From assembly GCF_900104795.1 (NCBI RefSeq), contig NZ_FNTG01000002.1:930001-994000 (forward strand): 64,000 nucleotides of DNA. The letters run 5' to 3'. Shown piece by piece: positions 1 to 9,090 of the stretch (the first letter of the stretch is position 1; each line of letters starts with the position of its first letter). Source of the stretch: Burkholderia sp. WP9. GTDB taxonomy: Bacteria; Pseudomonadota; Gammaproteobacteria; Burkholderiales; Burkholderiaceae. Below the pieces are notes generated by a model. It was not told the origin of the DNA. It saw nothing but the letters and a program-made list of their open reading frames with translations, and did not search any database. A program made the position numbers and the translations under genes.

Positions 1-981
1 TTGCGGCAGGTTGTGCCCGATACCGCCGCCGATATTCCGATGCGCATACTTGCCGGTGAACTTCTTCGCGTACGCGGCCGGTTCGGGATGCGGCGCGCCG
101 TTCGCGTCGCCCTCCATCGTGATGGTCGGCACCGTAATGACCGGTGCCTGGGCGAGGCGTTTCTCCAGCGCGTCGTATTGCGCTTCGCCCTTGACCAGCC
201 CCAGACGCCAGCGATAGTTGTGGATCACCACCGCGACGTGGTCCGGATTATTGAACGATTCCGCCGAACGCTCGAAGGTCGCATCGTCGAAATCCCATTT
301 CGGCGATGCCGTATGCCAGATCAGCTTGTTGAAGTCGTGGCGGTTCGCTTCGTAGCCCGCATAGCCGCGCTCCGTGGCGAAGTAGAACTGATACCACCAT
401 GCCAGTTCCGCCTTCGGCGGCAACGGCGTCCGGTTGGCTTCCTGACTGCCGATCAGATAGCCGCTCACCGACACCATCGCCTTGCATCGCTCCGGCCACA
501 GCGCCGCGATAATGTTCACCGTGCGCGCGCCCCAGTCGAAGCCGCCGAGAATCGCCTTGTCGATCTTCAGCGCATCCATCAACGCGATGATGTCCACGGC
601 GACGACCGCCTGCTGGCCATTGCGGGGCGTGTCAGCCGACAGGAACCGCGTAGAGCCGTAGCCGCGCAGATACGGCACGATGACCCGGTAGCCGGCGGCG
701 GCGAGCAACGGTGCGACTTCGACGAAACTGTAGATGTCGTAGGGCCAACCGTGCAGCAAGATCACCACGGGTCCATTCTGCGGGCCCGCTTCCGCATATC
801 CCATGCTGAGCGTCCCGGCGTTGATCTGCTTCAGGTTATCGAAGGACGTGACGCGCGATCCCGCCTTCGTGCCGCTGGACTGCGCGTGGGCGAGTCCGCT
901 CAGCCCGAGTTCCATCAGGCTGAGGCCCGCAACGGCCGTCCCCAGCAAACGACGACGCCGATCATTGATCTGTTCAGACAT
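1..981 (-). CDS. Tat-exported epoxide-hydrolase-like alpha/beta hydrolase (C-terminus beyond window)
   Basis: This reading frame has no stop before the left edge, so 327 residues are visible and the last part is missing. The N-terminus carries a twin-arginine signal (RRRRLLG at residues 8-14, then a hydrophobic stretch ending in AHA at 31-33), so export of a folded enzyme to the periplasm is expected. The alpha/beta-hydrolase core shows the oxyanion motif HGWP (77-80) and a nucleophile elbow GGFDWGA with Asp149 as nucleophile. Aspartate here is typical of epoxide hydrolases and haloalkane dehalogenases, not serine esterases. A late GIGHNLPQ supplies the expected catalytic histidine just before the edge. 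The start is the ATG at 979-981. The gene is divergent from the efflux operon. Substrate unknown; epoxide hydrolase is the best family guess. Confidence 0.85.
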   Translation of the reverse strand, partial: MSEQINDRRRRLLGTAVAGLSLMELGLSGLAHAQSSGTKAGSRVTSFDNLKQINAGTLSMGYAEAGPQNGPVVILLHGWPYDIYSFVEVAPLLAAAGYRVIVPYLRGYGSTRFLSADTPRNGQQAVVAVDIIALMDALKIDKAILGGFDWGARTVNIIAALWPERCKAMVSVSGYLIGSQEANRTPLPPKAELAWWYQFYFATERGYAGYEANRHDFNKLIWHTASPKWDFDDATFERSAESFNNPDHVAVVIHNYRWRLGLVKGEAQYDALEKRLAQAPVITVPTITMEGDANGAPHPEPAAYAKKFTGKYAHRNIGGGIGHNLPQ

Positions 982-1383
982 GGCTATTCCCCTTATGTGC
1001 GAGTGCGTTGAGCCAGATGAACCGGCCTGGAAGCATTAAACCTTCCGTACGTATCTGGCTTGTGTCGCCAATGTCCGCGAATGAAACGTCATGTATCGGG
1101 CCGCGGAGTGGATACATTGCGATACACAGAAAACGGGCCCGACCAGTCCGTAACGGGATGATCCAGATCAAGTTGTCCCATCGGTAGCGTCGGTTATAAG
1201 TATTTGCAGGATAAGCGCTTCAGGATCCGGTCGCGGGTCCGGTCTTGACGCATGCAACGCGTCGACTCGAACGTCATCGCTCGCCTGCCCGGCGAGCGCG
1301 ATGCGCATTGCGTAGTCGACGCCGGCACAGGCCATTGCCTCGATCGAAGCATCCCACCGAATTCACCAGACTCAGACGCTCTC
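982..1383. other. Divergent intergenic region, hydrolase / efflux operon
   Basis: About 400 bases separate the divergent starts. The region holds the FNR-type promoter listed separately. The frame of the outer-membrane factor stays open upstream to an ATG at 1252, but the added 44 residues look non-native and would push the lipoprotein signal far inside the protein, so I treat 1252-1383 as leader. No other gene is supported. Confidence 0.5.
1158..1200 (+). promoter_or_regulatory. FNR/Anr-type box with -10 element (predicted class II promoter)
   Basis: ATGATCCAGATCAA at 1158-1171 matches the FNR consensus TTGAT-N4-ATCAA at all but the first base. A -10-like TATAAG lies at 1195-1200, leaving a 23-base gap, about what an activator centred near -41.5 requires. 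The orientation reads into the efflux operon and predicts transcription from about 1207. Consensus and geometry are established knowledge; function is inferred. Confidence 0.6.
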
Positions 1384-2910
1384 ATGTTCTCATCGTCGCA
1401 CTCACGACCGCCGCCAGCAACACGCCGCTCGCCTCCCAGCGGCACAGGGTTCGCATCGGCGCTCGCACTGGCCGCGGCGCTCAACCTGGGCGGATGCATG
1501 TCGCTCGCGCCGTCCTATGTGCGTCCCGCGCTGCCGGTTCCGGATACGTGGGCCGCCGCTCCGTCCGCCGACGCTCCAGCACCCGCCGACGGCACATCGC
1601 CAACGGTTCAGATCGACTGGCGCAGCTACTTTCCCGACGCCCAACTGCAGGCCTTGATCGAGCAGGCGCTCAGTGGAAACCGCGATCTGCGCATTGCCGT
1701 GAGGCGTGTCGAAGAAGCGCGTGCAACCTACGGCATTCGCCGCGCCGATACTTTTCCGACGATCGCCGCCGGCGGCTCCTATGTCCGTTTCCGCGCGCCC
1801 GGCGTGTTGCTGCCAGGCGGAAGTATCGACGCCGAGGCGTATCAGGTCGGACTAACCGAAAGCAATTGGGAACTCGACTTCTGGGGCCGCGTACGCAGCC
1901 TGAAAGACGCAGCCCTCGAAGAATTCCTGGCGAGCGACGCCGCGCGCCGTGCGGCCACCCTCAGCGTGATCGCGAACGTCGCGGACAATTACCTGCTGCT
2001 GCGCGAACTCGATGAGCGCATTGCCGTGGCCCGGGAGACGATCGCGAGCCGTTCCGAATCGCTGCGCATCTTCCGCCGACGCTTCGAAGTCGGCGCGATC
2101 TCGAAGCTGGATCTCAGGCAGTCGGAAATTCTGTTGCAGCAGGCGCAGACGCTGGTTGCGCAGCTCGAACAGTCGCGCGCCACTCAGGCCCACGCGCTCG
2201 CCGTACTGGTCGGCGCACCCGCCCCGCTGCAGCCTGCCCCGCTGGACGACGCGAGCGTGTACGCGGACCTGCAGGCAGGACTGCCGTCATCGTTGCTGGA
2301 AAGGCGTCCTGACATCGTCGCGGCGGAACACCGGCTGCGCGCCGCCAATGCGAATATCGGCGCAGCGCGCGCGGCGTTCTTTCCACGCGTCACGCTCACC
2401 GGTGCCGTCGGCTCGACGAGCACCGATCTGCATAGCCTGTTCGCGTCGGGTAGCGGCGCGTGGATCTTCATGCCCAACATCTCGCTGCCCATCTTCGACG
2501 CCGGGCGCAATCGCAACAATCTGGAACTCGCCAAGGCCCGCGAAGGCGAAGCGGTGGCGCAATACGAAAAGACCATTCAGGAAGCGTTTCGCGACGTAGC
2601 CGACGCGCTCTCGGCGAGAGAGTGGCTTGCCGCGCAGGTTCAGGCGGAAACCGACACGCTCGTCGCGCAGTCCGAGCGCGCGCGCCTTGCCAGGCTCCGG
2701 TACGACAACGGCGCGACGCCCTTTCTTGAAGTGCTCGACGCACAGCGCGACCTGCTCAACGCACGACAGCAGCTGATCCAGACGCGCCGCGCCTTGCTCG
2801 CGAGCCGCGTCGCGCTGTATGCCGCGCTCGGTGGAGGCGTGCAGGACGCGGAAACGACGCCCTCGCCTTCAGCCGCTGACATCACACTCAAACAAGGCCC
2901 ATTGCCATGA
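1384..2910 (+). CDS. RND/ABC-type efflux outer-membrane factor lipoprotein (NodT/OprM family)
   Basis: This is the outer-membrane channel of a tripartite efflux pump. From the ATG at 1384 the N-terminus is a lipoprotein signal with lipobox LGGC and Cys38 as the acylated residue. The mature part begins with the family-typical SLAPSYVRPALPVP. Two repeated OEP domains follow, with the characteristic WELDFWGRVR motif in the first and LLERRPDI-AAEHRL at the start of the second. Length (508 residues) fits the family. The start was chosen because it places the signal peptide at the N-terminus; no strong ribosome-binding site is visible. It overlaps the adaptor gene by four bases, so the two are co-translated. 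It belongs with the HlyD, RbbA-like and YhhJ-like genes downstream. Confidence 0.9.
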   Translation: MFSSSHSRPPPATRRSPPSGTGFASALALAAALNLGGCMSLAPSYVRPALPVPDTWAAAPSADAPAPADGTSPTVQIDWRSYFPDAQLQALIEQALSGNRDLRIAVRRVEEARATYGIRRADTFPTIAAGGSYVRFRAPGVLLPGGSIDAEAYQVGLTESNWELDFWGRVRSLKDAALEEFLASDAARRAATLSVIANVADNYLLLRELDERIAVARETIASRSESLRIFRRRFEVGAISKLDLRQSEILLQQAQTLVAQLEQSRATQAHALAVLVGAPAPLQPAPLDDASVYADLQAGLPSSLLERRPDIVAAEHRLRAANANIGAARAAFFPRVTLTGAVGSTSTDLHSLFASGSGAWIFMPNISLPIFDAGRNRNNLELAKAREGEAVAQYEKTIQEAFRDVADALSAREWLAAQVQAETDTLVAQSERARLARLRYDNGATPFLEVLDAQRDLLNARQQLIQTRRALLASRVALYAALGGGVQDAETTPSPSAADITLKQGPLP

Positions 2911-3980
2911 GCCCCAGCAGAAAGAAACAGATAGCCGCCGTTGCCCTACTGGCCGTGATCGTTGCGGCCTCCTACTACGCGTGGACGATGGTGCACGACT
3001 CGGGTCCCGCGGCAGGTTTCGTGAGCGGCAATGGCCGCATCGAGGCGACCGAAATCGACGTGGCGACCAAACTGCCTGGCCGTGTCGAAACCATTACCGT
3101 CGACGAAGGCGACTTCGTCAAGGCGGGACAGCCGCTTGCGACGATGCAGGTCACCGTGCTCGACGCGCAACTCGCCGAAGCCCGCGCGCAGCATCAGCAG
3201 GCGATCAACACCGCGCTCAGCATCGAAGCGCAGGTCGTGCAGCGGCAGAGCGACAAGGTGGCAGCCGAAGCCGTGGTCTCCCAGCGCGAAAGCGAACTCG
3301 ACGCCGCGCGCCGCAAACTGGCGCGCTCGGAAACCCTGTCGCGCGACGGCGCGTCCTCCATGCAGGAACTCGACGACGATCGCGCCCGCGAGCGCGGCGC
3401 GCAAGCCACGGTGCGCGCCGCGAGCGCTCAGGTCACCGCAGCCCAGGCCGCCGTCGATGCAACGCGCGCGCAACTCGTCGCCGCGCATTCCGCGGAGCAT
3501 GCGGCGCTCGCGACCGTGGCGCGTGTGGAAGCCGACATCAGCGACAGCCAGTTGACGGCGCCACGTGACGGCCGCGTGCAATATCGGATCGCCGAGGCCG
3601 GCGAAGTGCTCCCAGCGGGTGGCAAGGTCCTGAATATCGCCGATCTTTCCGATGTCTACATGACGTTCTTCCTGCCGGAGACGGTAGTCGGCAAGGTCGC
3701 ACTCGGCGCCGAAGTGCGCGTGATACTCGATGCGGCGCCCAACTATGTGATTCCCGCGACCGTTTCGTTCGTGGCCAGCACCGCGCAGTTCACGCCGAAG
3801 ACCGTGGAAACCACCAGTGAGCGCCAAAAACTGATGTTCCGCGTCAAGGCGAGGATCAACCGCGAACTGCTGCTCCAGCATCTGAAACTCGTCAAGACAG
3901 GCCTGCCGGGTGTCGCGTGGATCAGGATCGATCAGCATGCCGCGTGGCCTGCTTCGCTCGCGATCAAGGTGCCGCAGTGA
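2907..3980 (+). CDS. HlyD-family membrane-fusion protein (YhiI-like)
   Basis: A periplasmic adaptor that links the inner-membrane ABC permeases to the outer-membrane factor. An N-terminal membrane anchor (about residues 8-27) is followed by a lipoyl/barrel-sandwich half (about 45-80, [18 protein letters not shown]), a long Ala/Gln/Glu-rich coiled-coil hairpin (about 85-205) and the second barrel half beginning at [12 protein letters not shown]. The 357-residue length fits. It overlaps its upstream neighbour by four bases. Order and partners match the E. coli yhiI-rbbA-yhhJ arrangement, so an equivalent ABC-type drug or lipid efflux role is likely. The transported molecule cannot be told from sequence. 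Confidence 0.9.
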   Translation: MSPSRKKQIAAVALLAVIVAASYYAWTMVHDSGPAAGFVSGNGRIEATEIDVATKLPGRVETITVDEGDFVKAGQPLATMQVTVLDAQLAEARAQHQQAINTALSIEAQVVQRQSDKVAAEAVVSQRESELDAARRKLARSETLSRDGASSMQELDDDRARERGAQATVRAASAQVTAAQAAVDATRAQLVAAHSAEHAALATVARVEADISDSQLTAPRDGRVQYRIAEAGEVLPAGGKVLNIADLSDVYMTFFLPETVVGKVALGAEVRVILDAAPNYVIPATVSFVASTAQFTPKTVETTSERQKLMFRVKARINRELLLQHLKLVKTGLPGVAWIRIDQHAAWPASLAIKVPQ

Positions 3981-4000
3981 AAGGCGCAGTGAGCGGCGCG

Positions 4001-6775
4001 ATGACGGCAAACGCCCCGCCGGTCGTCCGGCTGCGCGACGTCGCGCTGCGTTACGCGAAGACCGTTGCGCTCGACAACCTCACGCTGGATTTTCCGGCAG
4101 GCCGCATGACTGGGCTGATCGGCCCGGACGGTGTCGGCAAGTCCAGCCTGCTGGCGCTTGCCGCGGGCGCCCGCGCCATTCAGCAAGGCGCCGTCGAAGT
4201 GCTGGGCGGCGACATGCGCTCGCGCCGGCACCGCGCGCTCGTCTGCCCTCGTATCGCCTACATGCCGCAGGGTTTGGGCAAGAATCTGTACCCGACGCTG
4301 ACGGTCGAGGAGAACCTGCAATTCTTCGCGCGGCTCTTCGGCCACGATGCCGCCGAGCGCCGCCAGCGCATCGACTCGCTGACTCGCAGCACCGGCCTTC
4401 AGGCGTTTCTCGCGCGGCCGGCGGGCAAACTGTCCGGCGGCATGAAACAGAAGCTGGCGCTCTGTTGCGCGCTGATCCACGACCCCGATCTGCTGATTCT
4501 CGACGAGCCGACCACCGGCGTCGATCCGCTCGCTCGCGCGCAATTCTGGAATCTGATCGCGCGTATTCGCGCGGGCCGCCCCAGCATGAGCGTGATCGTC
4601 GCGACGGCTTACATGGACGAAGCTCAACGCTTCGATTCGCTCGTCGCGATGGACGCGGGCCGGATCCTCGCAACCGGCGAGCCGCGCGCCCTGCTCACGC
4701 GCACGAACAGCGACACGCTGGAAGCGGCGTTCATCGCGTTGTTGCCCGAGGAACGGCGCCGCGGTCACCAGCCGGTCGTCGTCGAACCACTGCCCGCCGA
4801 TGCCGCGGGCGAGCTCGCCATCGAAGCCCGCGATCTGACCATGCGCTTCGGCGATTTCGTCGCGGTCGACCACGTCAGCTTTCGCATTCGCAGCGGCGAG
4901 ATCTTCGGCTTTCTCGGCTCCAACGGTTGCGGCAAGTCGACCACGATGAAAATGCTCACCGGCCTGCTGCCCGCGAGCGAAGGCACGGCCAGGCTGTTCG
5001 GACGCGAAGTCGATCCCAACGACATCGACACGCGCGCTCGCGTCGGCTACATGTCCCAGGCATTCTCGCTGTATGGCGAACTGACGGTTCAGCAGAACCT
5101 GATATTGCATGCACAGCTCTTTCATGTGCCGCCAGAGGCGATCGCCGCCAGAGTCGACGAGATGGTGAGCCGCTTCGGCCTCGACGAAGTACGCGACGCG
5201 TTGCCCGACAGCCTGCCGCTCGGCATGCGGCAACGCCTCTCGCTGGCCGTCGCCATGGTGCACAAGCCCGAGCTGCTGATACTCGACGAACCGACTTCAG
5301 GCGTCGACCCCGTCGCTCGCGACAATTTCTGGCAGCTGATGATCCAGCTCGCCCGCCGCGACAAGGTCACGATCTTCATCTCGACGCATTTCATGAACGA
5401 GGCAGAGCGCTGCGACCGCATCTCGCTGATGCATGCCGGCCGCGTGCTCGCGACCGGGTCGCCGGCCGAACTCGTACGCTTGCGCGGCGCGGCGACGCTC
5501 GAAGAGGCCTTCATCGGCTACCTGGTCGAAGCGGGTGCCGACAAGGCGGAAGAAGGCGGCAGCGTCGAAACCACGATCGAAGCGCCGGCAAGCGCGAGCG
5601 AATCCGGCACGGGCGCGCTGCCCGACTCGCCTAACCGCTCACGCCCGCGCGCCTTCAGCCTGAGCCGCGCGCTCACCTATATGTGGCGAGAGGTGCTCGA
5701 ACTGCGCCGCGACCCTGTGCGCGCCACGCTCGCCCTGCTCGGTTCGCTGGTGTTGATGCTCGTGATGGGCTATGGCGTGAGTCTCGATGTCGAAAGTCTC
5801 ACCTACGCCGTCCTCGACCGCGACCAGACTGAACTGAGTCACGACTATGCGCTGAACATGTCGGGCTCGCGCTACTTCGTGGAACAGGCCCCGCTCAGCG
5901 ACTACGACGAGTTGGACAAGCGCATGCGCGGCGGCAAGCTGTCGCTCGCGATCGAAATTCCGCCGCACTTCGCACGTGACCTGGAGCGCGGCACGCCCGT
6001 GCAACTCGGCGTGTGGATCGACGGCGCCATGCCGCAGCGCGCGGAAACCATCCGTGGCTATGTGCTCGGGCTCCATCAAGCCTGGCTGATGGAGCAGAGC
6101 ATTCACCGGCTCGGCATGACACCCGCGCCGCAGGTCAACATCGAGACGCGCTTTCGCTATAACCCCGACGTGAGGAGCGCGCCCGCGATGGTGCCCGCGA
6201 TCATCCCGCTGCTGCTCCTCATGCTGCCGGCCATGCTGACCGCGCTGGCGGTCGTGCGGGAGCGTGAGCTCGGCTCGATCATCAATCTGTATGTCACACC
6301 GGTCACGCGCAGCGAGTTCCTGATGGGCAAGCAGGTGCCCTACGTGTTACTAGCCGTGCTCAATTTCCTGCTGATGACGCTGCTGGCGCGGATCGCTTTC
6401 GGCGTGCCGGTCAAAGGCAACTTCCTGACGCTGCTTGCCGCCGTGCTGGTGTACAGCATCGTCGCGACCGGCATCGGCATGCTGGCATCCACGTTCACCC
6501 GCAGCCAGATCGCCGCCATCTTCCTGACGATGATCGGCACGCTCATTCCCGCGATCCAGTTCTCCGGCCTGATCAATCCGCTGTCGTCGATGGAAGGCAG
6601 CGGGCGCGTGATCGGCTCCATCTATCCGGCGACCTACATGTTCACGATCAGCCGCGGTGTCATCAACAAGGCGCTGGGATTCGCCGATCTTCAGGCGCAA
6701 TTCTGGCCGCTCCTTGCCGCCATACCGGTGGTTCTCGGCTTGACCACGGCGTTGCTCAAGAAGCAGGAGACCTGA
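4001..6775 (+). CDS. RbbA-like ABC transporter: two ATP-binding domains fused to an ABC-2 permease
   Basis: An ATPase/permease of 924 residues from the ATG at 4001. The first ATP-binding domain has Walker A GPDGVGKS (41-48), signature LSGGM (144-148) and Walker [13 protein letters not shown] (about 165-176), but its switch position reads ATAYMDEA, with Tyr where His is usual. The second has Walker [10 protein letters not shown] (306-314), a degenerate signature LPLGM (405-409), Walker B around DEP 429-431 and an intact STHFMNEA switch. An ABC-2 membrane domain follows from about residue 590, with one N-terminal helix, a large periplasmic loop and five C-terminal helices. GTG codons at 3977 (overlapping the adaptor stop, with AAGG seven bases upstream) and 3989 are alternative starts. 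Domain order matches E. coli RbbA; ribosome association is not assumed here. Confidence 0.88.
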   Translation: MTANAPPVVRLRDVALRYAKTVALDNLTLDFPAGRMTGLIGPDGVGKSSLLALAAGARAIQQGAVEVLGGDMRSRRHRALVCPRIAYMPQGLGKNLYPTLTVEENLQFFARLFGHDAAERRQRIDSLTRSTGLQAFLARPAGKLSGGMKQKLALCCALIHDPDLLILDEPTTGVDPLARAQFWNLIARIRAGRPSMSVIVATAYMDEAQRFDSLVAMDAGRILATGEPRALLTRTNSDTLEAAFIALLPEERRRGHQPVVVEPLPADAAGELAIEARDLTMRFGDFVAVDHVSFRIRSGEIFGFLGSNGCGKSTTMKMLTGLLPASEGTARLFGREVDPNDIDTRARVGYMSQAFSLYGELTVQQNLILHAQLFHVPPEAIAARVDEMVSRFGLDEVRDALPDSLPLGMRQRLSLAVAMVHKPELLILDEPTSGVDPVARDNFWQLMIQLARRDKVTIFISTHFMNEAERCDRISLMHAGRVLATGSPAELVRLRGAATLEEAFIGYLVEAGADKAEEGGSVETTIEAPASASESGTGALPDSPNRSRPRAFSLSRALTYMWREVLELRRDPVRATLALLGSLVLMLVMGYGVSLDVESLTYAVLDRDQTELSHDYALNMSGSRYFVEQAPLSDYDELDKRMRGGKLSLAIEIPPHFARDLERGTPVQLGVWIDGAMPQRAETIRGYVLGLHQAWLMEQSIHRLGMTPAPQVNIETRFRYNPDVRSAPAMVPAIIPLLLLMLPAMLTALAVVRERELGSIINLYVTPVTRSEFLMGKQVPYVLLAVLNFLLMTLLARIAFGVPVKGNFLTLLAAVLVYSIVATGIGMLASTFTRSQIAAIFLTMIGTLIPAIQFSGLINPLSSMEGSGRVIGSIYPATYMFTISRGVINKALGFADLQAQFWPLLAAIPVVLGLTTALLKKQET

Positions 6776-6777
6776 CT

Positions 6778-7902
6778 GTGCGCCGCCTCTCGAACATCTA
6801 CCGCCTCGGCGTCAAGGAACTGTGGAGCCTGTGGCGCGACCCGACCATGCTCGTGCTGATCGCCTACACCTTCACGGTGGCGATCTATTCCGCCGCTACC
6901 GCACAACCCGACACGCTGCATATGGCGCCGATCGCGATCGTCGACGAAGACGCCTCGCCGTTGTCCGCCCGCATCGCCTCGGCGTTTTTCCCTCCGCAGT
7001 TCGGCATTGCGCGCCTGATCACCCCCGCGCAGGTCGACCGCGGGCTCGATACGGGCGAATACACGTTCGCGCTCGACATTCCGCCGAACTTCCAGCGCGA
7101 CGTGCTGGCCGGAAGATCCGCATCGATCCAGTTGAATGTCGACGCGACCCGCATGAGTCAGGCGTTCACGGGCAGCAGCTACGTGCAGCAGATCGTGACC
7201 GACGAGATTGCCGGATTTGCGGCGCGCTACCGCGACACCGCCGCGCCGCCCGTCGATCTCGCCGTGCATATGCGCTTCAATCCGAACCTCGATCAGACCT
7301 GGTTCGGCGCGCTGATGGAAATCATCAACAATGTCACGATGCTGTCGATCATCCTCACCGGCGCCGCGCTGATCCGCGAGCGCGAACACGGCACGATCGA
7401 ACATCTGCTCGTCATGCCGGTCACGCCGGCAGAGATCATGCTGGCGAAAATCTGGTCGATGGGGCTCGTGGTCATGGTGGTGGCCACGGCTTCGTTGACG
7501 TTCGTGGTGCGCGGCGCGCTGCATGTGCCGATTGAAGGCTCGGTGGCCCTGTTCATGGTCGGCACCGCGCTGCATCTGTTCGCCACCACCTCGATGGGCA
7601 TTTACATGGCGACGCTCGCGCGCAGCATGCCGCAGTTCGGCATGCTGGTGGTCCTCGTGCTGCTGCCTTTGCAGATGCTGTCCGGAAGCATCACCCCGCG
7701 GGAAAGCATGCCGAAGATCGTGCAGGACGTCATGCTTTTCGCACCCACGACTCACTTCGTCGAGCTTGGGCAGGCCATCCTGTATCGCGGCGCCGGCCTC
7801 GATGTCGCGTGGCGGCCGTTCCTGATTCTGATCGCGATCGGGTCGGTTCTGTTTGCAATGGCATTGCAGCGTTTTCGCAGAACCATCGGTCAGATGGCCT
7901 GA
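6778..7902 (+). CDS. ABC-2 type permease (YhhJ-like)
   Basis: The second membrane subunit of the same exporter. It starts with GTG two bases after the RbbA-like stop, with AGGAG about nine bases upstream. An N-terminal helix (about 24-42) is followed by a periplasmic domain of about 140 residues and then five helices in the C-terminal half, the ABC2_membrane_3 layout. The motif LIREREHGTIEHLLVMPVTP is typical of the cytoplasmic loop in this family. At 374 residues it is full length. It presumably pairs with the permease half of the preceding protein, and the operon then has every part of a tripartite pump. It ends 72 bases before the convergent CBS-domain gene, with no clear terminator between them. 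Confidence 0.9.
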   Translation: MRRLSNIYRLGVKELWSLWRDPTMLVLIAYTFTVAIYSAATAQPDTLHMAPIAIVDEDASPLSARIASAFFPPQFGIARLITPAQVDRGLDTGEYTFALDIPPNFQRDVLAGRSASIQLNVDATRMSQAFTGSSYVQQIVTDEIAGFAARYRDTAAPPVDLAVHMRFNPNLDQTWFGALMEIINNVTMLSIILTGAALIREREHGTIEHLLVMPVTPAEIMLAKIWSMGLVVMVVATASLTFVVRGALHVPIEGSVALFMVGTALHLFATTSMGIYMATLARSMPQFGMLVVLVLLPLQMLSGSITPRESMPKIVQDVMLFAPTTHFVELGQAILYRGAGLDVAWRPFLILIAIGSVLFAMALQRFRRTIGQMA

Positions 7903-7974
7903 CTTGCATGCTTGGGCCGACGCGCGCCAGACGCCCCTCTTGCCCCGCACACATGCCTGATGCGGCAGAAAAGC

Positions 7975-8427
7975 TCAGGCGCGATTTTTCTCCTCGAAAT
8001 GCGGCTGCCGCGCTGTCACAAGGGATAGTTCGGCGAGGAATGCGCATGCCGCGTCGAGGAGATCGTCGAACGAAAGCAGCCCGACCAGTTCACCGGACTC
8101 GCTGACCACCGGCATGCGCCGTATGGCATGCAATCGCATCCGCTTGACGAGTTGCCAGACGTCTTCCCCCTCGTACGCGACGATGAGCGGCGAGGACATG
8201 ACATCGCCGACGAAAAGCCCGAACGCATCGACTTCTCGTGCTACAACCGCCAGCACGATATCGCGGTCGGTCAGCATGCCGCGAGCATGGAGCTTTCCGT
8301 CCGCGCTCTTCTCCACGGCCACGACATCGCCCACGTGACGATCGCGCATGATCCGGCATGCTTCCAGCACGGTCGTGTTCAGTCCGCACGTCACAACGTC
8401 TCTTGTACAGATATCGCCCGCATTCAT
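7975..8427 (-). CDS. CBS-domain pair protein, stress/redox type
   Basis: A small cytosolic protein of 150 residues made almost entirely of two CBS motifs (about 5-65 and 75-130), a Bateman module that usually binds adenine nucleotides. Typical signatures are GMLTDRDIVLAVV in the first and MRLHAIRRMPVVSESGELVGLLSFDDLL in the second. The start at 8427 is preceded by GGGAGGA with good spacing. An in-frame extension to 8607 is rejected because it would run through the predicted promoter. The gene sits alone between the efflux operon and cbpMA and has FNR/CRP-type boxes upstream, so oxygen- or redox-dependent expression is inferred. The ligand and partner protein are unknown. Confidence 0.85.
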   Translation of the reverse strand: MNAGDICTRDVVTCGLNTTVLEACRIMRDRHVGDVVAVEKSADGKLHARGMLTDRDIVLAVVAREVDAFGLFVGDVMSSPLIVAYEGEDVWQLVKRMRLHAIRRMPVVSESGELVGLLSFDDLLDAACAFLAELSLVTARQPHFEEKNRA

Positions 8428-8482
8428 TTTCCGTATCCTCCCGAGAAGAGAGTCCATGACTCGCCGGGACTCAATCCAATTC

Positions 8483-8523
8483 AGATTATCCGGATGAACG
8501 AACCAACCATTGACTACAGTCAA
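8483..8523 (-). promoter_or_regulatory. CRP/FNR-family box with -10 element upstream of the CBS gene
   Basis: TTGACTACAGTCAA at 8510-8523 is a perfect 14-base palindrome of the form TTGAC-N4-GTCAA, one base per half-site from the FNR consensus and shared by Dnr/CRP-type sites. On the minus strand a TAATCT -10 hexamer lies at 8488-8483, 21 bases beyond the box, which fits class II activation. The predicted start is near 8475, giving a leader of about 50 bases. Confidence 0.6.
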
Positions 8524-8618
8524 CTGAGAGAGTGTCCCAATGGCCGATACGCGAACGCACGCGCGATACCGCGTTGCACCACGCGGCACGCCGCTCGACA
8601 ACTGCAACTACGAATGGG

Positions 8619-8632
8619 TTGATTTGCATCAA
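8619..8632. promoter_or_regulatory. Perfect FNR/Anr consensus box
   Basis: TTGATTTGCATCAA matches TTGAT-N4-ATCAA at every defined base and is fully symmetric. It lies about 109 bases (centre to centre) upstream of the palindrome at 8510-8523, in the same 333-base gap between the cbpM stop and the CBS start. It may act as a second upstream activator site for the CBS gene. No well-spaced -10 of its own is obvious on either strand. Confidence 0.6.
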
Positions 8633-8760
8633 TCGCCCTTCGAACATGGCGCCTGAGATGGGTTCAACCGACGCAATACTGCGTCGCCCTCGAAGCGCCG
8701 TGTCGCGGCGATATCAGGCAGGGGCTCGCGTGTCTAACGCTGAATGACGCGCAGGCTCGC

Positions 8761-9090
8761 CTAACTCCCGCGAGCGCGTTTTACATGCGAGCGCAACAAG
8801 TCGATCTCGTCGAGCAGATCGAGCGCCAGCGCGACACCCGGAGGATTGATCTGGAAGTCGTGCGCCAGCCGCTGCGCAGTCTGCACGCGCCGCAGCGCGG
8901 CGCCGCTGAAGCGCCATTCCTGCGGCCGCTCGCCCGTGGGCTCGAACACGCCTTCAGCCACCCAGAGCGTCAACTCCTCCTCCGATGCCCCGCTCACCCG
9001 GCTCAATTCGACCAGCGTGAACTCCACGTTCTCATCGACAATCTGGCCTTGCAAATAGGTCGTCGTAGTCGTCTCTTTCACGATGATCAC
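8761..9090 (-). CDS. cbpM: CbpM, chaperone-modulator / MerR-like regulator of CbpA
   Basis: A 109-residue protein of the CbpM family, which binds the J-domain of CbpA and inhibits both its co-chaperone and DNA-binding activity. The helical MerR-like part shows FTLVELSRVSGASEEELTLWV followed by the family's GVFEP, EWRFSGAALRRVQTAQRLAHDF and a C-terminal LLDEIDLLRSHV segment. Its start overlaps the cbpA stop by four bases, the usual cbpA-cbpM order, so the two are co-translated. The assignment rests on both sequence and context. Confidence 0.9.
   Translation of the reverse strand: MIIVKETTTTTYLQGQIVDENVEFTLVELSRVSGASEEELTLWVAEGVFEPTGERPQEWRFSGAALRRVQTAQRLAHDFQINPPGVALALDLLDEIDLLRSHVKRARGS

Noticed and set aside
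1..1011. 336-codon open frame on the plus strand at the left edge
   Set aside because: The minus strand encodes a clear alpha/beta hydrolase with a Tat signal and catalytic residues; the plus frame has none.
1252..1383. N-terminal extension of the outer-membrane factor
   Set aside because: It would bury the lipoprotein signal 80 residues into the protein and has no family character.
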